A stretch of DNA of 64,000 bases from CAJQQK01 sp963696075 (GCA_963696075.1 CAVOJD010000026.1:62001-126000); one strand, 5' to 3'; positions 26,835-36,447 are shown, counted from the stretch's first letter. Notes: a model not told the origin generated them from the letters alone. Numbers and translations: made by a program.

Positions 26835-28994
26835 CTACGTTGCCGCCTGCTTGGACTCCTTACCCAGAACCAGGTTGCTGAAGTAAACGAACGCCAGCAC
26901 GGCTGCCCCGGCAGCATCCGTTATGAAGCCGGCATTCTCTGTCGTCCCAAGCCCAAGCACCACCAACGCCGCGTTGAGGATCGGACCCGGATCCAGGAAG
27001 CACAGAGCCGCAAACAGCAACAGACCCCGCGTGACCGTGCCGATCCGTCCGACATAATAGAGCCAGCCCTCGAACGCCGACGCCATCAGCCACACCGCGA
27101 TGACCGCCGTCGTGACATCATGGACGATCGCGCCCGTTTCCCCCCGCAGAATGAGCGTCGGTGAGAGGACGAACAGGAACGGCAGGATGAAGTTGGTCAA
27201 CCCCATGCGCATCGCCAGAACGCCCGTCTTGAGCGCGTTCGATCCGGCAATACTCGAGGCAGCAACAGCCGCCAGCGCCACGGGCGGCGTGATGTAGGAC
27301 AGCATCCCCCAGTAGAGAATGAACAGGTGGCTTGCAACGGGGTCCATACCCGCCCCGATCAGCGCCGGTCCCATCACGATCGCAAGGAAGATGTAACACG
27401 CAGAAACCGTCATCCCCATGCCGAGCACGAAGCTCGTGATCGCGCCGAAGACGAGAAGCAGGAACACGTTGCTTCCTGCGAACTGAAGCAGTTCGCGCGA
27501 GAACGCGCCGCCAACACCGGTATAAGAGAGCGAACCGACGATCATGCCGATACCGGCCAGGACGCCAACGATATTGGCGACATTCTTGACCGAGTCTTCA
27601 ACCAGCCCGATGAGCTTCGCCGGCCTGAACGGATTGGTCCGCTGCAGCGCACTCGTGAACAGCAACACAACCGTCGCATAGTACGGCGCATGCGCCTCGA
27701 TCCCGACCCAGACCAGCAGGTAGATCAACACCACCAGCGAGAACAGGAAGTGCCATCCGGTCTTGAGCGTCTCCCAGAGGTTCGGGATCTCGTCCGCCGG
27801 CTGCCCCTGCAGATTGTTCCGCGCTGCATAGTTGTCCGCCTGCAGCAAGAGCGCGAGATAGAACAGCAAGGCCGGCACGATAGCCGCGACCATCACCGTC
27901 GAATACGGCACGTTCAAGAACTCGGCCATGATGAAGGCAACCGCCCCCATCACCGGCGGCATCAACGCCCCCCCCGTCGACGCACACGCCTCAACCGCCC
28001 CCGCATAGACCGGTGGATAACCGACCCGCTTCATTGTCGGAATGGTGAGCTGCCCGGTCGTCACCACGTTCGAGATAACGCTGCCAGACAGCGACCCGAA
28101 GAAACCGGACGACAGGATCGCGACCTTCGCCGGTCCCCCGCGCGAGCGCCCCATCAGCGCCGTCGCGAACGTCATGAAGAATTCGCCACCGCCCGTGATC
28201 ACCAGCGCCGAGCCGAAGATCAGGAAGCCGATCAGCAGCCCCGCGACAACCCGCATCGGCACCCCGATGATACTCTCGGTGCCAAGCGTGTGCTGTTTGA
28301 CAAGCGTGGAGAAATCACTTTCCGGCCCCCACAGGAAAGGCGGCAGAAAACTTCCGATCAGGGGAATATCGAACATCCGCTCCGAGAACAGCGGAAACGC
28401 GAAGAAGATGGCGCAGATGCTGAAGAGCACCAACCCGGCAACGCGGCGCACACCCTCGAGCGCCAGAAAACAGAACGCCGCCGAAACGCACGTCACATGG
28501 AACAGACTGCCAAACAGGTTCTCCGGGGAATTGATCCATTCAATCCACTCGAAAGGGTTGAAGCCGAACAGCCCGGCGATGCCTCCAACCAAATCACCCA
28601 GCAAGTTGGCGTCGTCCGGTGCCCGCGTTTCCCAGCCCTCTTGAACGATCCGCTCCCCGTTCCACGCCAGATAAGCCGCAAGCACGAGGATCAGAACGAA
28701 GAAAATCCAGTCGTACCAGGGCACGTAGCTGCGCGCACTGCGATGGCCTGGATAGATCAGATACACCGCCGCCAGAAACAGGCCGGTCAGGAGATAGTAA
28801 TACGATGTGTCGATCATCAACGCGCCGACAAAAAACTGGAAATTGAACAGCTTGTTGACGTTCAGGAATATGCCGATGGCACCGACCGTGATCGCCAACC
28901 ATCGAACCGCACCACTGAGACGACTCTTGGCCGCACCAATATCTTCAGCGAGTTGTTCCGGGTTCCCAGATGCAGCAGGCGTCTTGTCGTTCAT
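26835..28994 (-). CDS. TRAP transporter fused permease (DctQM, TAXI type)
   Basis: 719-residue membrane protein with about 18 helices, a fusion of small (residues about 30-200) and large permease parts as seen in TAXI transporters. Diagnostic large-permease blocks are SSGFFGSLSGSVISNVVTTGQLTIPTMKRVGYP, ACASTGGALMPPVMGAVAFIM, LGMGMTVSACYIFLAIVMGPAL and YITPPVALAAVAASSIAGSNAL. The start MNDKTPAAS at 28994 has GAGAG upstream. It lies between its TAXI solute receptor (upstream) and the enolase-superfamily enzyme (downstream). Confidence 0.9.
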   Translation of the reverse strand: MNDKTPAASGNPEQLAEDIGAAKSRLSGAVRWLAITVGAIGIFLNVNKLFNFQFFVGALMIDTSYYYLLTGLFLAAVYLIYPGHRSARSYVPWYDWIFFVLILVLAAYLAWNGERIVQEGWETRAPDDANLLGDLVGGIAGLFGFNPFEWIEWINSPENLFGSLFHVTCVSAAFCFLALEGVRRVAGLVLFSICAIFFAFPLFSERMFDIPLIGSFLPPFLWGPESDFSTLVKQHTLGTESIIGVPMRVVAGLLIGFLIFGSALVITGGGEFFMTFATALMGRSRGGPAKVAILSSGFFGSLSGSVISNVVTTGQLTIPTMKRVGYPPVYAGAVEACASTGGALMPPVMGAVAFIMAEFLNVPYSTVMVAAIVPALLFYLALLLQADNYAARNNLQGQPADEIPNLWETLKTGWHFLFSLVVLIYLLVWVGIEAHAPYYATVVLLFTSALQRTNPFRPAKLIGLVEDSVKNVANIVGVLAGIGMIVGSLSYTGVGGAFSRELLQFAGSNVFLLLVFGAITSFVLGMGMTVSACYIFLAIVMGPALIGAGMDPVASHLFILYWGMLSYITPPVALAAVAASSIAGSNALKTGVLAMRMGLTNFILPFLFVLSPTLILRGETGAIVHDVTTAVIAVWLMASAFEGWLYYVGRIGTVTRGLLLFAALCFLDPGPILNAALVVLGLGTTENAGFITDAAGAAVLAFVYFSNLVLGKESKQAAT

Positions 28995-29321
28995 GACAGG
29001 GCTCTCAAATATGGGCCATGCGCACAAGCTGCCTTTCAGCCGCCACGCGCCGTACCTTATTAGGTCAACTAAGAATCCAGATTACTCGGAGCAATTTCCC
29101 AACCAGCGTGCGCGATAATCGCTAAGCCTGACAGAACCACCACAACCGACACGCCCACCAACGGTCATCTCGCGAGACGATCCGGATGCTTGCGCACTCT
29201 GACCGACTTGCCCGAAAACCCTCCGGGAAGAATGCCAGTCCAATGATTTTGAGTCGGGAGGCCGCGGCGGGTGTCCCGCCGCGGCCAGCTCTACGCTAGG
29301 CGTATGACAAACGCGGACAGC
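28995..29321. other. 327-base gap between TAXI receptor and fused permease
   Basis: No supported gene. The only structure is the GC-rich hairpin at 29260-29286 right after the receptor stop. The remaining 270 bases show no ribosome-site-led frame. A separate permease promoter could lie here, but I cannot point to one. Confidence 0.55.
29260..29286 (-). terminator. Attenuator-like hairpin after the TAXI receptor gene
   Basis: Perfect 12-base all-GC stem (ggccgcggcggg / cccgccgcggcc) with a 3-base loop, 36 bases after the receptor stop on the minus strand, with no T tract. It mirrors the hairpin after dctP at 14702, so both TRAP loci seem to hold permease expression below receptor expression. 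Confidence 0.7.
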
Positions 29322-30485
29322 TTATTTCAGCTTTTCGTCGCGCGCCTTCTGCCAATAATCAGGCCAGGCCTCCTTGGCGTTGACCTTGTTGCCCTTCGCG
29401 CGCTCTTCCGCACGCCATTCATCGAACTTCGCCGTGGTTTCGTCCCACAGTTCGCGCACAGCATTCAGACGCGCCAGACGCTTGTCGTGCCAAGCCTGGG
29501 CTTCATCCGTCCAGTAGCCCTTTTCTTTGGCAAACTTGATCGCACCATCATGCCACGGCGCATCAGCCGGCGGCAGGATCGAGCGCTTGGTCTCCCAGTT
29601 CTTCGAACTGCCCGTCGTATCCTTGAAGTCGTCATATGAGGCATCGATCGCTTTGACGAGGTTGTAGACCTCTTCTTCGCTCGTCGTCGCATACGTCGTG
29701 ATCATCGGATAGCGGTAGCCAACGAGCCACGAGGGGTTCTCTTCAGACAGCCCCGCCCCGATCGTCTCCTTGGTCGGCGCAACGAAGCTCATGATGTTCG
29801 TCATGGCGTCCCAACCAGCTTTGTTGTCGGGCGGGAATGACGGCCACACGATTCCACGCGGCGAAGCCTCGATCTGGCGCACGTTCGAAGATGTCGTCAC
29901 CGAGCCGAACGCGTCGAGCTGGTTGGCGAGAACCGCATCCTTCATCGCAGAATAGCTGCCGAACCAAACCGGCTGGATATCCTTGCGGGTCAGACCACCG
30001 AACGCGAGATAACCGTCGTTCTTAACGTTGACCGACGGGTTGCCCTTCACGAAGCCGATACGCTTGCCTTTGAGGTCGGCAATCGTCTTCACGCCGATGT
30101 CACCAGCCGTCGCAAAGCCGACGGTCGCCGGACGGCCCAGTGCGATCCGAATGTCCTGCGGACCCCACGAGAGATCGGCAAAGTCGAACGTGCCTTCAGC
30201 GGCAAAGAACGCTTCGTTGGCAAGGAAGCCATATTTCACCTTGCCGGTCGCCATCGGCAACATACGGCCGATCGACGTGCCGGCCGGCACAATACGAATA
30301 CGTGTCGGAAAGCGCTTCTGCAGCGCGTTGGCGATACCTGAGGCTTCGGCATAACCGCTCGAGCCAAGGTCGTAGGCACTCCAGACCATGGACTTCGGCA
30401 ACTTGGCGTCTTCCGCCAGCGCCGCGCCGGCAACCGTCGTCATGGCGACAGCGCTGACAGCAAATTTCAGGACGGTACGTCTCAT
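29322..30485 (-). CDS. TAXI-family TRAP transporter solute-binding protein
   Basis: 387 residues. Signal peptide MRRTVLKFAVSAVAMTTVAGAALA, then the TAXI pattern: a receptor opening GSSGYAEASGIANALQKRFPTRIRIVPAGTSIGRM, KVKYGFLANEAF, and DLKGKRIGFVKGNPSVNV. TAXI receptors deliver mostly carboxylates (glutamate, 2-oxoglutarate types) to fused permeases. ATG 30485 follows GGAGG by 9 bases. First gene of a three-gene unit: receptor, fused permease, enolase-superfamily enzyme. Confidence 0.88.
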   Translation of the reverse strand: MRRTVLKFAVSAVAMTTVAGAALAEDAKLPKSMVWSAYDLGSSGYAEASGIANALQKRFPTRIRIVPAGTSIGRMLPMATGKVKYGFLANEAFFAAEGTFDFADLSWGPQDIRIALGRPATVGFATAGDIGVKTIADLKGKRIGFVKGNPSVNVKNDGYLAFGGLTRKDIQPVWFGSYSAMKDAVLANQLDAFGSVTTSSNVRQIEASPRGIVWPSFPPDNKAGWDAMTNIMSFVAPTKETIGAGLSEENPSWLVGYRYPMITTYATTSEEEVYNLVKAIDASYDDFKDTTGSSKNWETKRSILPPADAPWHDGAIKFAKEKGYWTDEAQAWHDKRLARLNAVRELWDETTAKFDEWRAEERAKGNKVNAKEAWPDYWQKARDEKLK

Positions 30486-30746
30486 AAGAGCATTTCCTCC
30501 ATTTTGAGTGGACCGACAGTGGGCCGAAGCCCTGCCGAGTTTCTTGATAACGTCTTGTTGGGCCTGCATCACTGCGAGCCGGTTTTAACACTTACCAGAT
30601 AACTTTGGCTGCCTGGCGGCAAAACCCGCCGGACACCAAACGTGCCAGTGCCAGACTATGGTGCTGCGGCAGTTCGCACAACGCGTGTCGCCCAAGCGCC
30701 AGCTTTATCGGCAACATGATGATTAGGTCACGTGCCGCCCATCGGA

Positions 30747-31925
30747 TCAAGCCGATGGCAGTTCCAGAACCGCCTTGGCCAGAATATTTCGCTGGATCTC
30801 GTTCGACCCGCCATAGATCGTCGCCGGCCGCGCCTTGTAGAACGGCGCCAGCACGTTGACATCGACGTTGCCAACCCGCGCACCGCCCTTCATCGCCCCA
30901 AGCGGCCCCGCCGTCTCGATGATGAGGTCGGCCGCGCGCTGGAACGTTTCCGTCGCCCAGATCTTCAGCATCGATACATCAGCCCCAAGCGTCTCCCCGC
31001 GCGCCACCTGGCTCGCAAAGTGCTCATAGCTCGTCCCCAGATGCTCGACATCGAGTTGCAGGCGCACAAATTTGTCCTGAAACACCGGATCATCGAGTTT
31101 CCCGCGCGCGCTCGCCACCATCTCGAGCACTTCGAGGGCATACTCGGGAAGCTTCGGCGAGCCGATGAAGATGCGCTCGAAGCCGAGCAGCGACTTGGCA
31201 ACCGTCCACCCCTTGTTGAGCTCTCCAACGAGATTGGCGACCGGCGTCCTGACATCATCGAAGAAGACTTCGCAGAACTCCGCATACCCGGACATGTCCG
31301 GAATCGGCCGCACCGTAATGCCCGGCTGATCCATATCGACGAGCAGGAAGGAAATGCCTTCCTGCTTCTTCACATCCGGATCGGTCCGCGCGAGGAGAAA
31401 GATGTGGGACGAATCGTGCGCCATCGTCGTCCAGATCTTCTGGCCATTGATGACGAACTCGTCGCCCTCGATGACGGCGCGCGTTTGCAGACTGGCAAGA
31501 TCCGACCCCGCCCCCGGCTCCGAATAGCCCTGGCACCAGATATGGTCACATGACAGGATCGACGGCAGGTAGCGCTGCCGCTGCGCTTCCGTGCCCCACT
31601 TGATCAGGACCGGCCCCACCATCTGGATGCCATGATCCTGGAAGCGCGGGATGCCCCACCTCTCGACCTCCTCGTGGAAGATCAACGCTTTTCGCCCGGC
31701 AAGCCCCATGCCGCCATATTCCGCCGGCCAGAACGGCGCGATCCAGCCCTTCTGCGACATGCGCAGGAACCACTCCGACACCATCTTGAACGGCGGCCGG
31801 TGCGGCAGGAAACGCAACTCCTGGGGATAGTGCGTCTCGAATTCGCCTCGAATGATCTGCCGAAACGCCTCGTCCGACAGCGCATTCCAATCCTGTTCCT
31901 GGGGAACGCCGTAGGTAAAGCTCAT
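30747..31925 (-). CDS. Acyl-CoA dehydrogenase (catalytically complete-looking subunit)
   Basis: 392-residue acyl-CoA dehydrogenase. FAD contacts are visible as WCQGYSEPGAGSDLASLQTRA (residues about 125-145) and the WTTMAHDSSH strand. The C-terminal IYGGSNEIQRNILAKAVL is the adenine-contact motif. It overlaps the stop of the upstream dehydrogenase by 1 base (TGATG type), so the two are translationally coupled and probably form a hetero-oligomer. Substrate chain unknown; no thiolase or ligase is nearby. Confidence 0.87.
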   Translation of the reverse strand: MSFTYGVPQEQDWNALSDEAFRQIIRGEFETHYPQELRFLPHRPPFKMVSEWFLRMSQKGWIAPFWPAEYGGMGLAGRKALIFHEEVERWGIPRFQDHGIQMVGPVLIKWGTEAQRQRYLPSILSCDHIWCQGYSEPGAGSDLASLQTRAVIEGDEFVINGQKIWTTMAHDSSHIFLLARTDPDVKKQEGISFLLVDMDQPGITVRPIPDMSGYAEFCEVFFDDVRTPVANLVGELNKGWTVAKSLLGFERIFIGSPKLPEYALEVLEMVASARGKLDDPVFQDKFVRLQLDVEHLGTSYEHFASQVARGETLGADVSMLKIWATETFQRAADLIIETAGPLGAMKGGARVGNVDVNVLAPFYKARPATIYGGSNEIQRNILAKAVLELPSA

Positions 31926-33079
31926 CAGGCCGTCTCCTGGTTGCGCTGCTTGAGGTCGCCATAACGTTTGAGATGATCCGCTGCATTCCCGCCGAACGGC
32001 GCGATCGCGAGCCCGCGATTAACGTAGAGTGCCAGATCATATTCATCCGTAAAGCCGATCGCACCATGCAGCTGGATGCAATCGTTGCCAAGATCGAGCG
32101 CGGTGCGCCCGACCCGGGCTTTCGCACTGGAGGCTGCCTGCTGGCGCGCGGCAACGGGCACATCCGGCGCCGTCATGACCTTGAGGGATGCGGCAAATGC
32201 ATGCTCTGCGATTTGACGATGCATCCAGAGATCCACCAGGCGGTGCTGCAGGACCTGGAAACTGCCGATCGATTTGCCGAACTGCTTGCGTGTCTTGAGA
32301 TAGTCGAGCGTCAATTCCAGCTCGCGATCCATGATTCCGATGAGTTCCGCCGCATTCCCCATCACAGCCGCATCGAGCGCTGCTTCAAACGGCCCCCAAA
32401 AATCGCCCGTCGCCAAGACGCAGTCGGCCGGCACGGCGGCATTGTTGAAACGAACCCAGCCGAGCGCACCGCCGTCCGCAGTCCCCTCCCGCTCGGCCTC
32501 GATCCCCGGCCCTTTGAGATCGATCTGGAGAAGCTCGGCCTGGCACAGGTTCACAGCCTCCCCCGCCTTCGCCAGATCAATCACGACAGGCGCGATCACC
32601 ACATCCGCATCCGGCACCGGAACGAAGCGAAATTCGCCATTCAGCGTATAACCCTCACCCGATTTCCGCGCGATCACCCCGGACGTCCCGAACGCCAGCG
32701 CCCCGTTGCTGTCGAGGTGCGCGACCGTCGCGATCTTTTCGCCCGCGATCACCTCCGCCAGCAACCCATCACGCCCCGGCGACGATGGACACGACGCCAA
32801 CAGCGTCGTCACCATGATCCCCGACGCAACGAACGGCTCCGGCATCGCGTTGTAGCCAAGCACCCGCGCCACCGCCGTTGCTGCATCGAGTTCCAGCCCC
32901 AGCCCGCCGTCCTCTTCGCCAACCAGAATGCCGAGCCAGCCCTGCTCCGCCATTTCACGCCATTTGCCGCGATCAAACCCCGGTGGGTTGTCCCGCCATG
33001 TTCTGACCCGCGCCGCATCGAAAGCCGCAAAGCCCCGTGCCGCATCTTCCAGCATGCGCAGTGTGTCGCTATCCGTCAT
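31925..33079 (-). CDS. Acyl-CoA dehydrogenase-like partner subunit, likely catalytically degenerate
   Basis: 384-residue acyl-CoA dehydrogenase homologue. The middle helix region (LELTLDYLKTRKQFGKSIGSFQVLQHRLVDLWMHRQ) and LHGAIGFTDEYDLALYVNRGLA are family features. The FAD segment that normally reads TEPxxGSD is replaced, and the C-terminal YGGTxEI motif is absent (ends AIAPFGGNAADHLKR). Such pairs of one complete and one degenerate subunit are known from heterotetrameric dehydrogenases of steroid side-chain catabolism in actinobacteria. I infer a similar two-subunit enzyme here. Confidence 0.8.
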   Translation of the reverse strand: MTDSDTLRMLEDAARGFAAFDAARVRTWRDNPPGFDRGKWREMAEQGWLGILVGEEDGGLGLELDAATAVARVLGYNAMPEPFVASGIMVTTLLASCPSSPGRDGLLAEVIAGEKIATVAHLDSNGALAFGTSGVIARKSGEGYTLNGEFRFVPVPDADVVIAPVVIDLAKAGEAVNLCQAELLQIDLKGPGIEAEREGTADGGALGWVRFNNAAVPADCVLATGDFWGPFEAALDAAVMGNAAELIGIMDRELELTLDYLKTRKQFGKSIGSFQVLQHRLVDLWMHRQIAEHAFAASLKVMTAPDVPVAARQQAASSAKARVGRTALDLGNDCIQLHGAIGFTDEYDLALYVNRGLAIAPFGGNAADHLKRYGDLKQRNQETA

Positions 33080-33355
33080 GACACTCCCAACGTTCCCTTG
33101 TCATCGTTCGTCGTCCTTTGATGACCCGTTTGTGGCAGCGTCGATGGGTCATGTGCAACGCCGTGCGAAGTTCATCACCATCGCATCTGCGATAAGCGCC
33201 GTCTCCCAGCTTGGCCCATCCGCGCCATCGCCCTTACGCTTAACCACAACAGACGTGCGTCAAAGACATATGGCAATGGCCGCTGGCCGGAAGACCGGCG
33301 CGGCCACATTTTGAGGCTGAACCCCGGCCCTCGCATTCAACCGTCAGAGGCGACC

Positions 33356-34408
33356 ATGCATTTTTCTATTTTCAATCTCCTCGGCTATCGTGACCGCGGC
33401 ACCTCGATCGCATCACTCTATGACAATGCCATCGACGCGGTTCGTCACGCCGAACAGGCCGATTTCGAGATCGCCTGGTTCGCCGAGCACCACTTCTCCA
33501 ACTACTCCGCCTGCCCCTCGCCGTTGATGATGTGCGCCCGCCTTGCCGGCGAAACCAGCCGCATCAAACTCGCCCCGGGCGTTGTCGTCATCCCGCTCTA
33601 CAACCCCGTCCGCTTGATGTCGGAGATCGGCATGATCTCCGCCATGTGCCAGGGCCGGCTCGTCCTCGGCATCGGGTCTGGTTACCAGCCGTATGAGTTC
33701 GACCGCTTTGATGAGGATCTCGCGCATTCGACCGAGAAGCTGATCGAGTTCATGGAGATGATGCAGCTGGCCTTCGAGAACGAAACGTTCTCCTTCAACG
33801 GCCAGCATTTCAAGATCCCCGACACCCACATCACCACCCGTCCCGCAGCCGGCATGCCGGATGTCTGGGTCGCCGGCGACAACCCGATGCTCGGCACCTT
33901 CGCCGCCCGCAAGGGCTATGCCTCGATGGTCACCCCGCGCCACTTCACGCCTGCCCTCCTCAAGGCCGCCCGGTCCGGCATCGAAGAGCGCTACCGCGAT
34001 GCCGGCGTCGATCCGGCACGCCTGCGCCTCGGCGTCTTGCGCCACGTCTGCGTGACCGACGACAAGGCCGAAGCCATGCATTTCCTCGACCACGTCCGCC
34101 ATCAGATCCGCGTCTCACAGGCGCTCCGCCGACGCGAGGAACTGCTCGACGGATCCATGATCATCGAACGCCCCTACGACAACGAACCAAGCCTGGACGA
34201 GATGGCTGAATACATGCTCGTCGGCGACGCCGAGACAATCGCAGGGCGCATCGTTGCCGAAGCCCGCGCCGCCGACACCGACCAGATGCTGTTGCAGTTC
34301 CAGGCCGGCGGCACCGACCATCGAACGACACTGCGCTCGATCGAGCGCTTTGCAACGGACGTGCGCCCTGCCGTTGAAAAGGCCCTCAAACGAAACGCGG
34401 CCGCCTGA
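33356..34408 (+). CDS. LLM-class flavin-dependent monooxygenase (luciferase-like)
   Basis: 350-residue bacterial-luciferase-fold protein. AEQADFEIAWFAEHHFSNYSACPSPLMMCARLAGETSRIKL is the typical N-terminal block, followed by GRLVLGIGSGYQPYEFDRF and AGMPDVWVAGDNPMLGTFAARKGY. It would use FMNH2 or F420-like reduced flavin and oxygen. ATG 33356 has AGAGG upstream. Divergent from the acyl-CoA dehydrogenases with a 276-base gap in which I see no gene or clear site. Confidence 0.87.
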   Translation: MHFSIFNLLGYRDRGTSIASLYDNAIDAVRHAEQADFEIAWFAEHHFSNYSACPSPLMMCARLAGETSRIKLAPGVVVIPLYNPVRLMSEIGMISAMCQGRLVLGIGSGYQPYEFDRFDEDLAHSTEKLIEFMEMMQLAFENETFSFNGQHFKIPDTHITTRPAAGMPDVWVAGDNPMLGTFAARKGYASMVTPRHFTPALLKAARSGIEERYRDAGVDPARLRLGVLRHVCVTDDKAEAMHFLDHVRHQIRVSQALRRREELLDGSMIIERPYDNEPSLDEMAEYMLVGDAETIAGRIVAEARAADTDQMLLQFQAGGTDHRTTLRSIERFATDVRPAVEKALKRNAAA

Positions 34409-34464
34409 GCCCATTGCCCAACGCCGGCCGCCAGTTCTGCCCGCCACCGGCGAGCCCTATAGCC

Positions 34465-35217
34465 TCACAGCGCGAGGAAGCCGCCGTCCACCGGCAACTC
34501 GACGCCGGTGATGTAGGACGCCTCGTCGCTTGCAAGAAAGAGGTTCGCCCGCGCCACTTCGTCGATTTCACCGACGCGGCCCATCGGAACCCCCTCCAGC
34601 ATTTTCGAGCGGATCGTCGGATCGGCCGTGAGCTTCGAGGTCCGCATCGCTGGCATCAGCCCCGGATGGACCGAATTGACCCGGATATTGTCTCGGGCAA
34701 ACTGCACCGCTGCCGATTTCGTCATCGTCCGGATCGCCCCCTTGGAGGCGTTGTAGCCCATGTGCACGAACGACTGCCCGGTGACGCCTGAGATCGACGA
34801 GATGTTGACGATCGACCCGCCGCCGCTCTTCTGCATATGCGGAATGATCGTCCTCAGCCCAAGAAACGTACCCGTCGCATTGATCGACATCTGCTGATCC
34901 CAGATTTCGCGGCTGAGAAGATCGGGATACGACCCGCTCACACCTGCATTGTTGATCAGAATATCGATGCGGCCATAGTTCCTGATCGTCGCCTCCGCCA
35001 GCGCCTGCCAGTCGGCCTCGCTGGCAATGTCGCATTTCTGAAAGAACGAGACGTTCTGCCCGGCCCGGTTGATCTCGCCACTGACCGCCTGCCCATCCGC
35101 CTCGGTAATATCGGCAACCGCAACTTTGGCGCCCTCCGTCGCAAACAGCTTCGCCGTCGCAGCCCCCATCCCCGACGAAGCCCCCGTCACGATGGCAACC
35201 TTGTTTTCAAGACGCAT
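34465..35217 (-). CDS. SDR-family oxidoreductase
   Basis: 250-residue classical short-chain dehydrogenase. Cofactor motif TGASSGMG (residues 10-17), NNAGVSG near 90, catalytic Ser in ISSISG and the YNASKG Tyr-Lys pair near 153-157, with LPVDGGFLAL at the end. ADITEADG suggests NAD preference through an Asp after strand 2. ATG 35217 follows CAGGAGAAGTGTG. Upstream on the same strand are two NTF2-fold proteins, an arrangement seen in hydroxy-compound or steroid-like catabolism. Confidence 0.87.
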   Translation of the reverse strand: MRLENKVAIVTGASSGMGAATAKLFATEGAKVAVADITEADGQAVSGEINRAGQNVSFFQKCDIASEADWQALAEATIRNYGRIDILINNAGVSGSYPDLLSREIWDQQMSINATGTFLGLRTIIPHMQKSGGGSIVNISSISGVTGQSFVHMGYNASKGAIRTMTKSAAVQFARDNIRVNSVHPGLMPAMRTSKLTADPTIRSKMLEGVPMGRVGEIDEVARANLFLASDEASYITGVELPVDGGFLAL

Positions 35218-35307
35218 CACACTTCTCCTGCCGTTTCCACCTGTTCGTTTATTCACCGCGGCTTTGTTTATTCACCGCAGCTTCGTGCACCGCAGCGTCC
35301 CGGCCGG

Positions 35308-35817
35308 TCAGCGCTCTTGAAGATGCCGCACGGCCTCCGCACGCCCCTGCAGTTCCTTGTTGTGCTTGGCAAAGTATTTCGCAATCCGCGCCGGCGCGAA
35401 CCCCATCTGGGCCAGCGCCACGCCCTCGCGCGCAATTTCCCGATAATCCTGGATCAGACCGCCCCGCATGCGGCAGATCGCGACGCCTTCGAACATCGCG
35501 CGCCCCGCCCCGGCCCCCTCGAAGGTCGGCAGATAGCTGAACACATAGCGCGCATACCCCAACCCGCCGGCCTCCACCGGGTCATGGATGTCCCATCTGA
35601 AATCGCGCGCATCACGCCAGAAATAATCATTGATCAGGCGCGTAATCTCATCGCCCTGGAATGAGCCGTAGAAAACGTCGTGATAGACGCCGTCTTCCGT
35701 GAAGCACGCCCTGGCGCCGGCGCCATCACCCCGTTCGACGGCACCGACCATGTCACGAATGCGCGCTTCAAACGTCGCCTGTCGGCAAGCCCCATCATGC
35801 TCGTGCCCGCCCATCAC
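35308..35817 (-). CDS. NTF2-fold / SnoaL-like protein 1
   Basis: 169 residues in one cone-shaped alpha+beta domain. Recognisable elements: an N-terminal helix with DMVGAVERGDGAGARACFTEDGVYHDVFYG, RLINDYFWRDARDFRWDIHDPVE, and RAMFEGVAICRMRGGLIQDYREIA. The aromatic and His residues of YHDVFYG could line a ligand pocket as in SnoaL cyclases or steroid isomerases. GGGAG lies 9 bases before the ATG. The next upstream gene is a clear paralogue, about half identical by eye. Confidence 0.75.
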   Translation of the reverse strand: MMGGHEHDGACRQATFEARIRDMVGAVERGDGAGARACFTEDGVYHDVFYGSFQGDEITRLINDYFWRDARDFRWDIHDPVEAGGLGYARYVFSYLPTFEGAGAGRAMFEGVAICRMRGGLIQDYREIAREGVALAQMGFAPARIAKYFAKHNKELQGRAEAVRHLQER

Positions 35818-35893
35818 CAGTCACTCCCGAAACCTCAAGCTCCGGGGACTATGACATGATCACATCGTGCTGGTGAATGCGGCAGCCAAAAGA

Positions 35894-36355
35894 TCACAGA
35901 TGGCGTTGGGTCTCGGTGCGCTTCCTGAGTTCCGTGCTTTGCCAGCGGATGAGTTCGACGACACGCTCCGGCGCAAAATCCATGTCGACCAGCGCCATGC
36001 TCACGTTCGCAACCTCCCGGTACTCCAGGATCTTGTCGCCCCGCATCCGGCAATAGGCAACGCCTTCGAAAATGGCCCGCTTGCCCTCCTGCCCCGCAGC
36101 CTTCGGCGTATAGCTGAACACATACCTCGCATATCCGGTCCCATCGACTTCCACCGGATCGATCATGTCCCAGCGAAAATCCCGCCCATCACGATAAAAA
36201 TAGTCATCGATCAACCGGGCGATGTCACTGCCCCGATAGGTGCCATAAAACAGGTCATGGTAAAGTCCATCCGGCGTGAAGCAGGCAGCGACACCCTGGG
36301 CATCGCCCCGCTCGACGGCGGCGGCCATTGCCCGAATGGCGTTAGCAAAGCTCAT
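35894..36355 (-). CDS. NTF2-fold / SnoaL-like protein 2 (paralogue)
   Basis: 153 residues. Matches the neighbour almost motif for motif: AAAVERGDAQGVAACFTPDGLYHDLFYG, RLIDDYFYRDGRDFRWDMIDPVE and RAIFEGVAYCRMRGDKILEYREVA. The start MSFAN at 36355 is preferred because AGGA lies 6 bases upstream; ATG 36361 touches the same site. Tandem duplication with retention of both copies suggests a heterodimer or two related substrates. Function not identified. Confidence 0.75.
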   Translation of the reverse strand: MSFANAIRAMAAAVERGDAQGVAACFTPDGLYHDLFYGTYRGSDIARLIDDYFYRDGRDFRWDMIDPVEVDGTGYARYVFSYTPKAAGQEGKRAIFEGVAYCRMRGDKILEYREVANVSMALVDMDFAPERVVELIRWQSTELRKRTETQRHL

Positions 36356-36447
36356 GTCCATTCCTCGTTTCTTCGCGCTCGCGGCAAAAAAGCACGAACC
36401 GGGCCAGTCAGACCACGCCCCGGTTGGCAAAGCAGTTAAACAGAAGG

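Noticed and set aside
27327..29063. 578-codon open frame on the plus strand
   Set aside because: Antisense of the fused TRAP permease; hydrophilic arginine-rich product, no motif.
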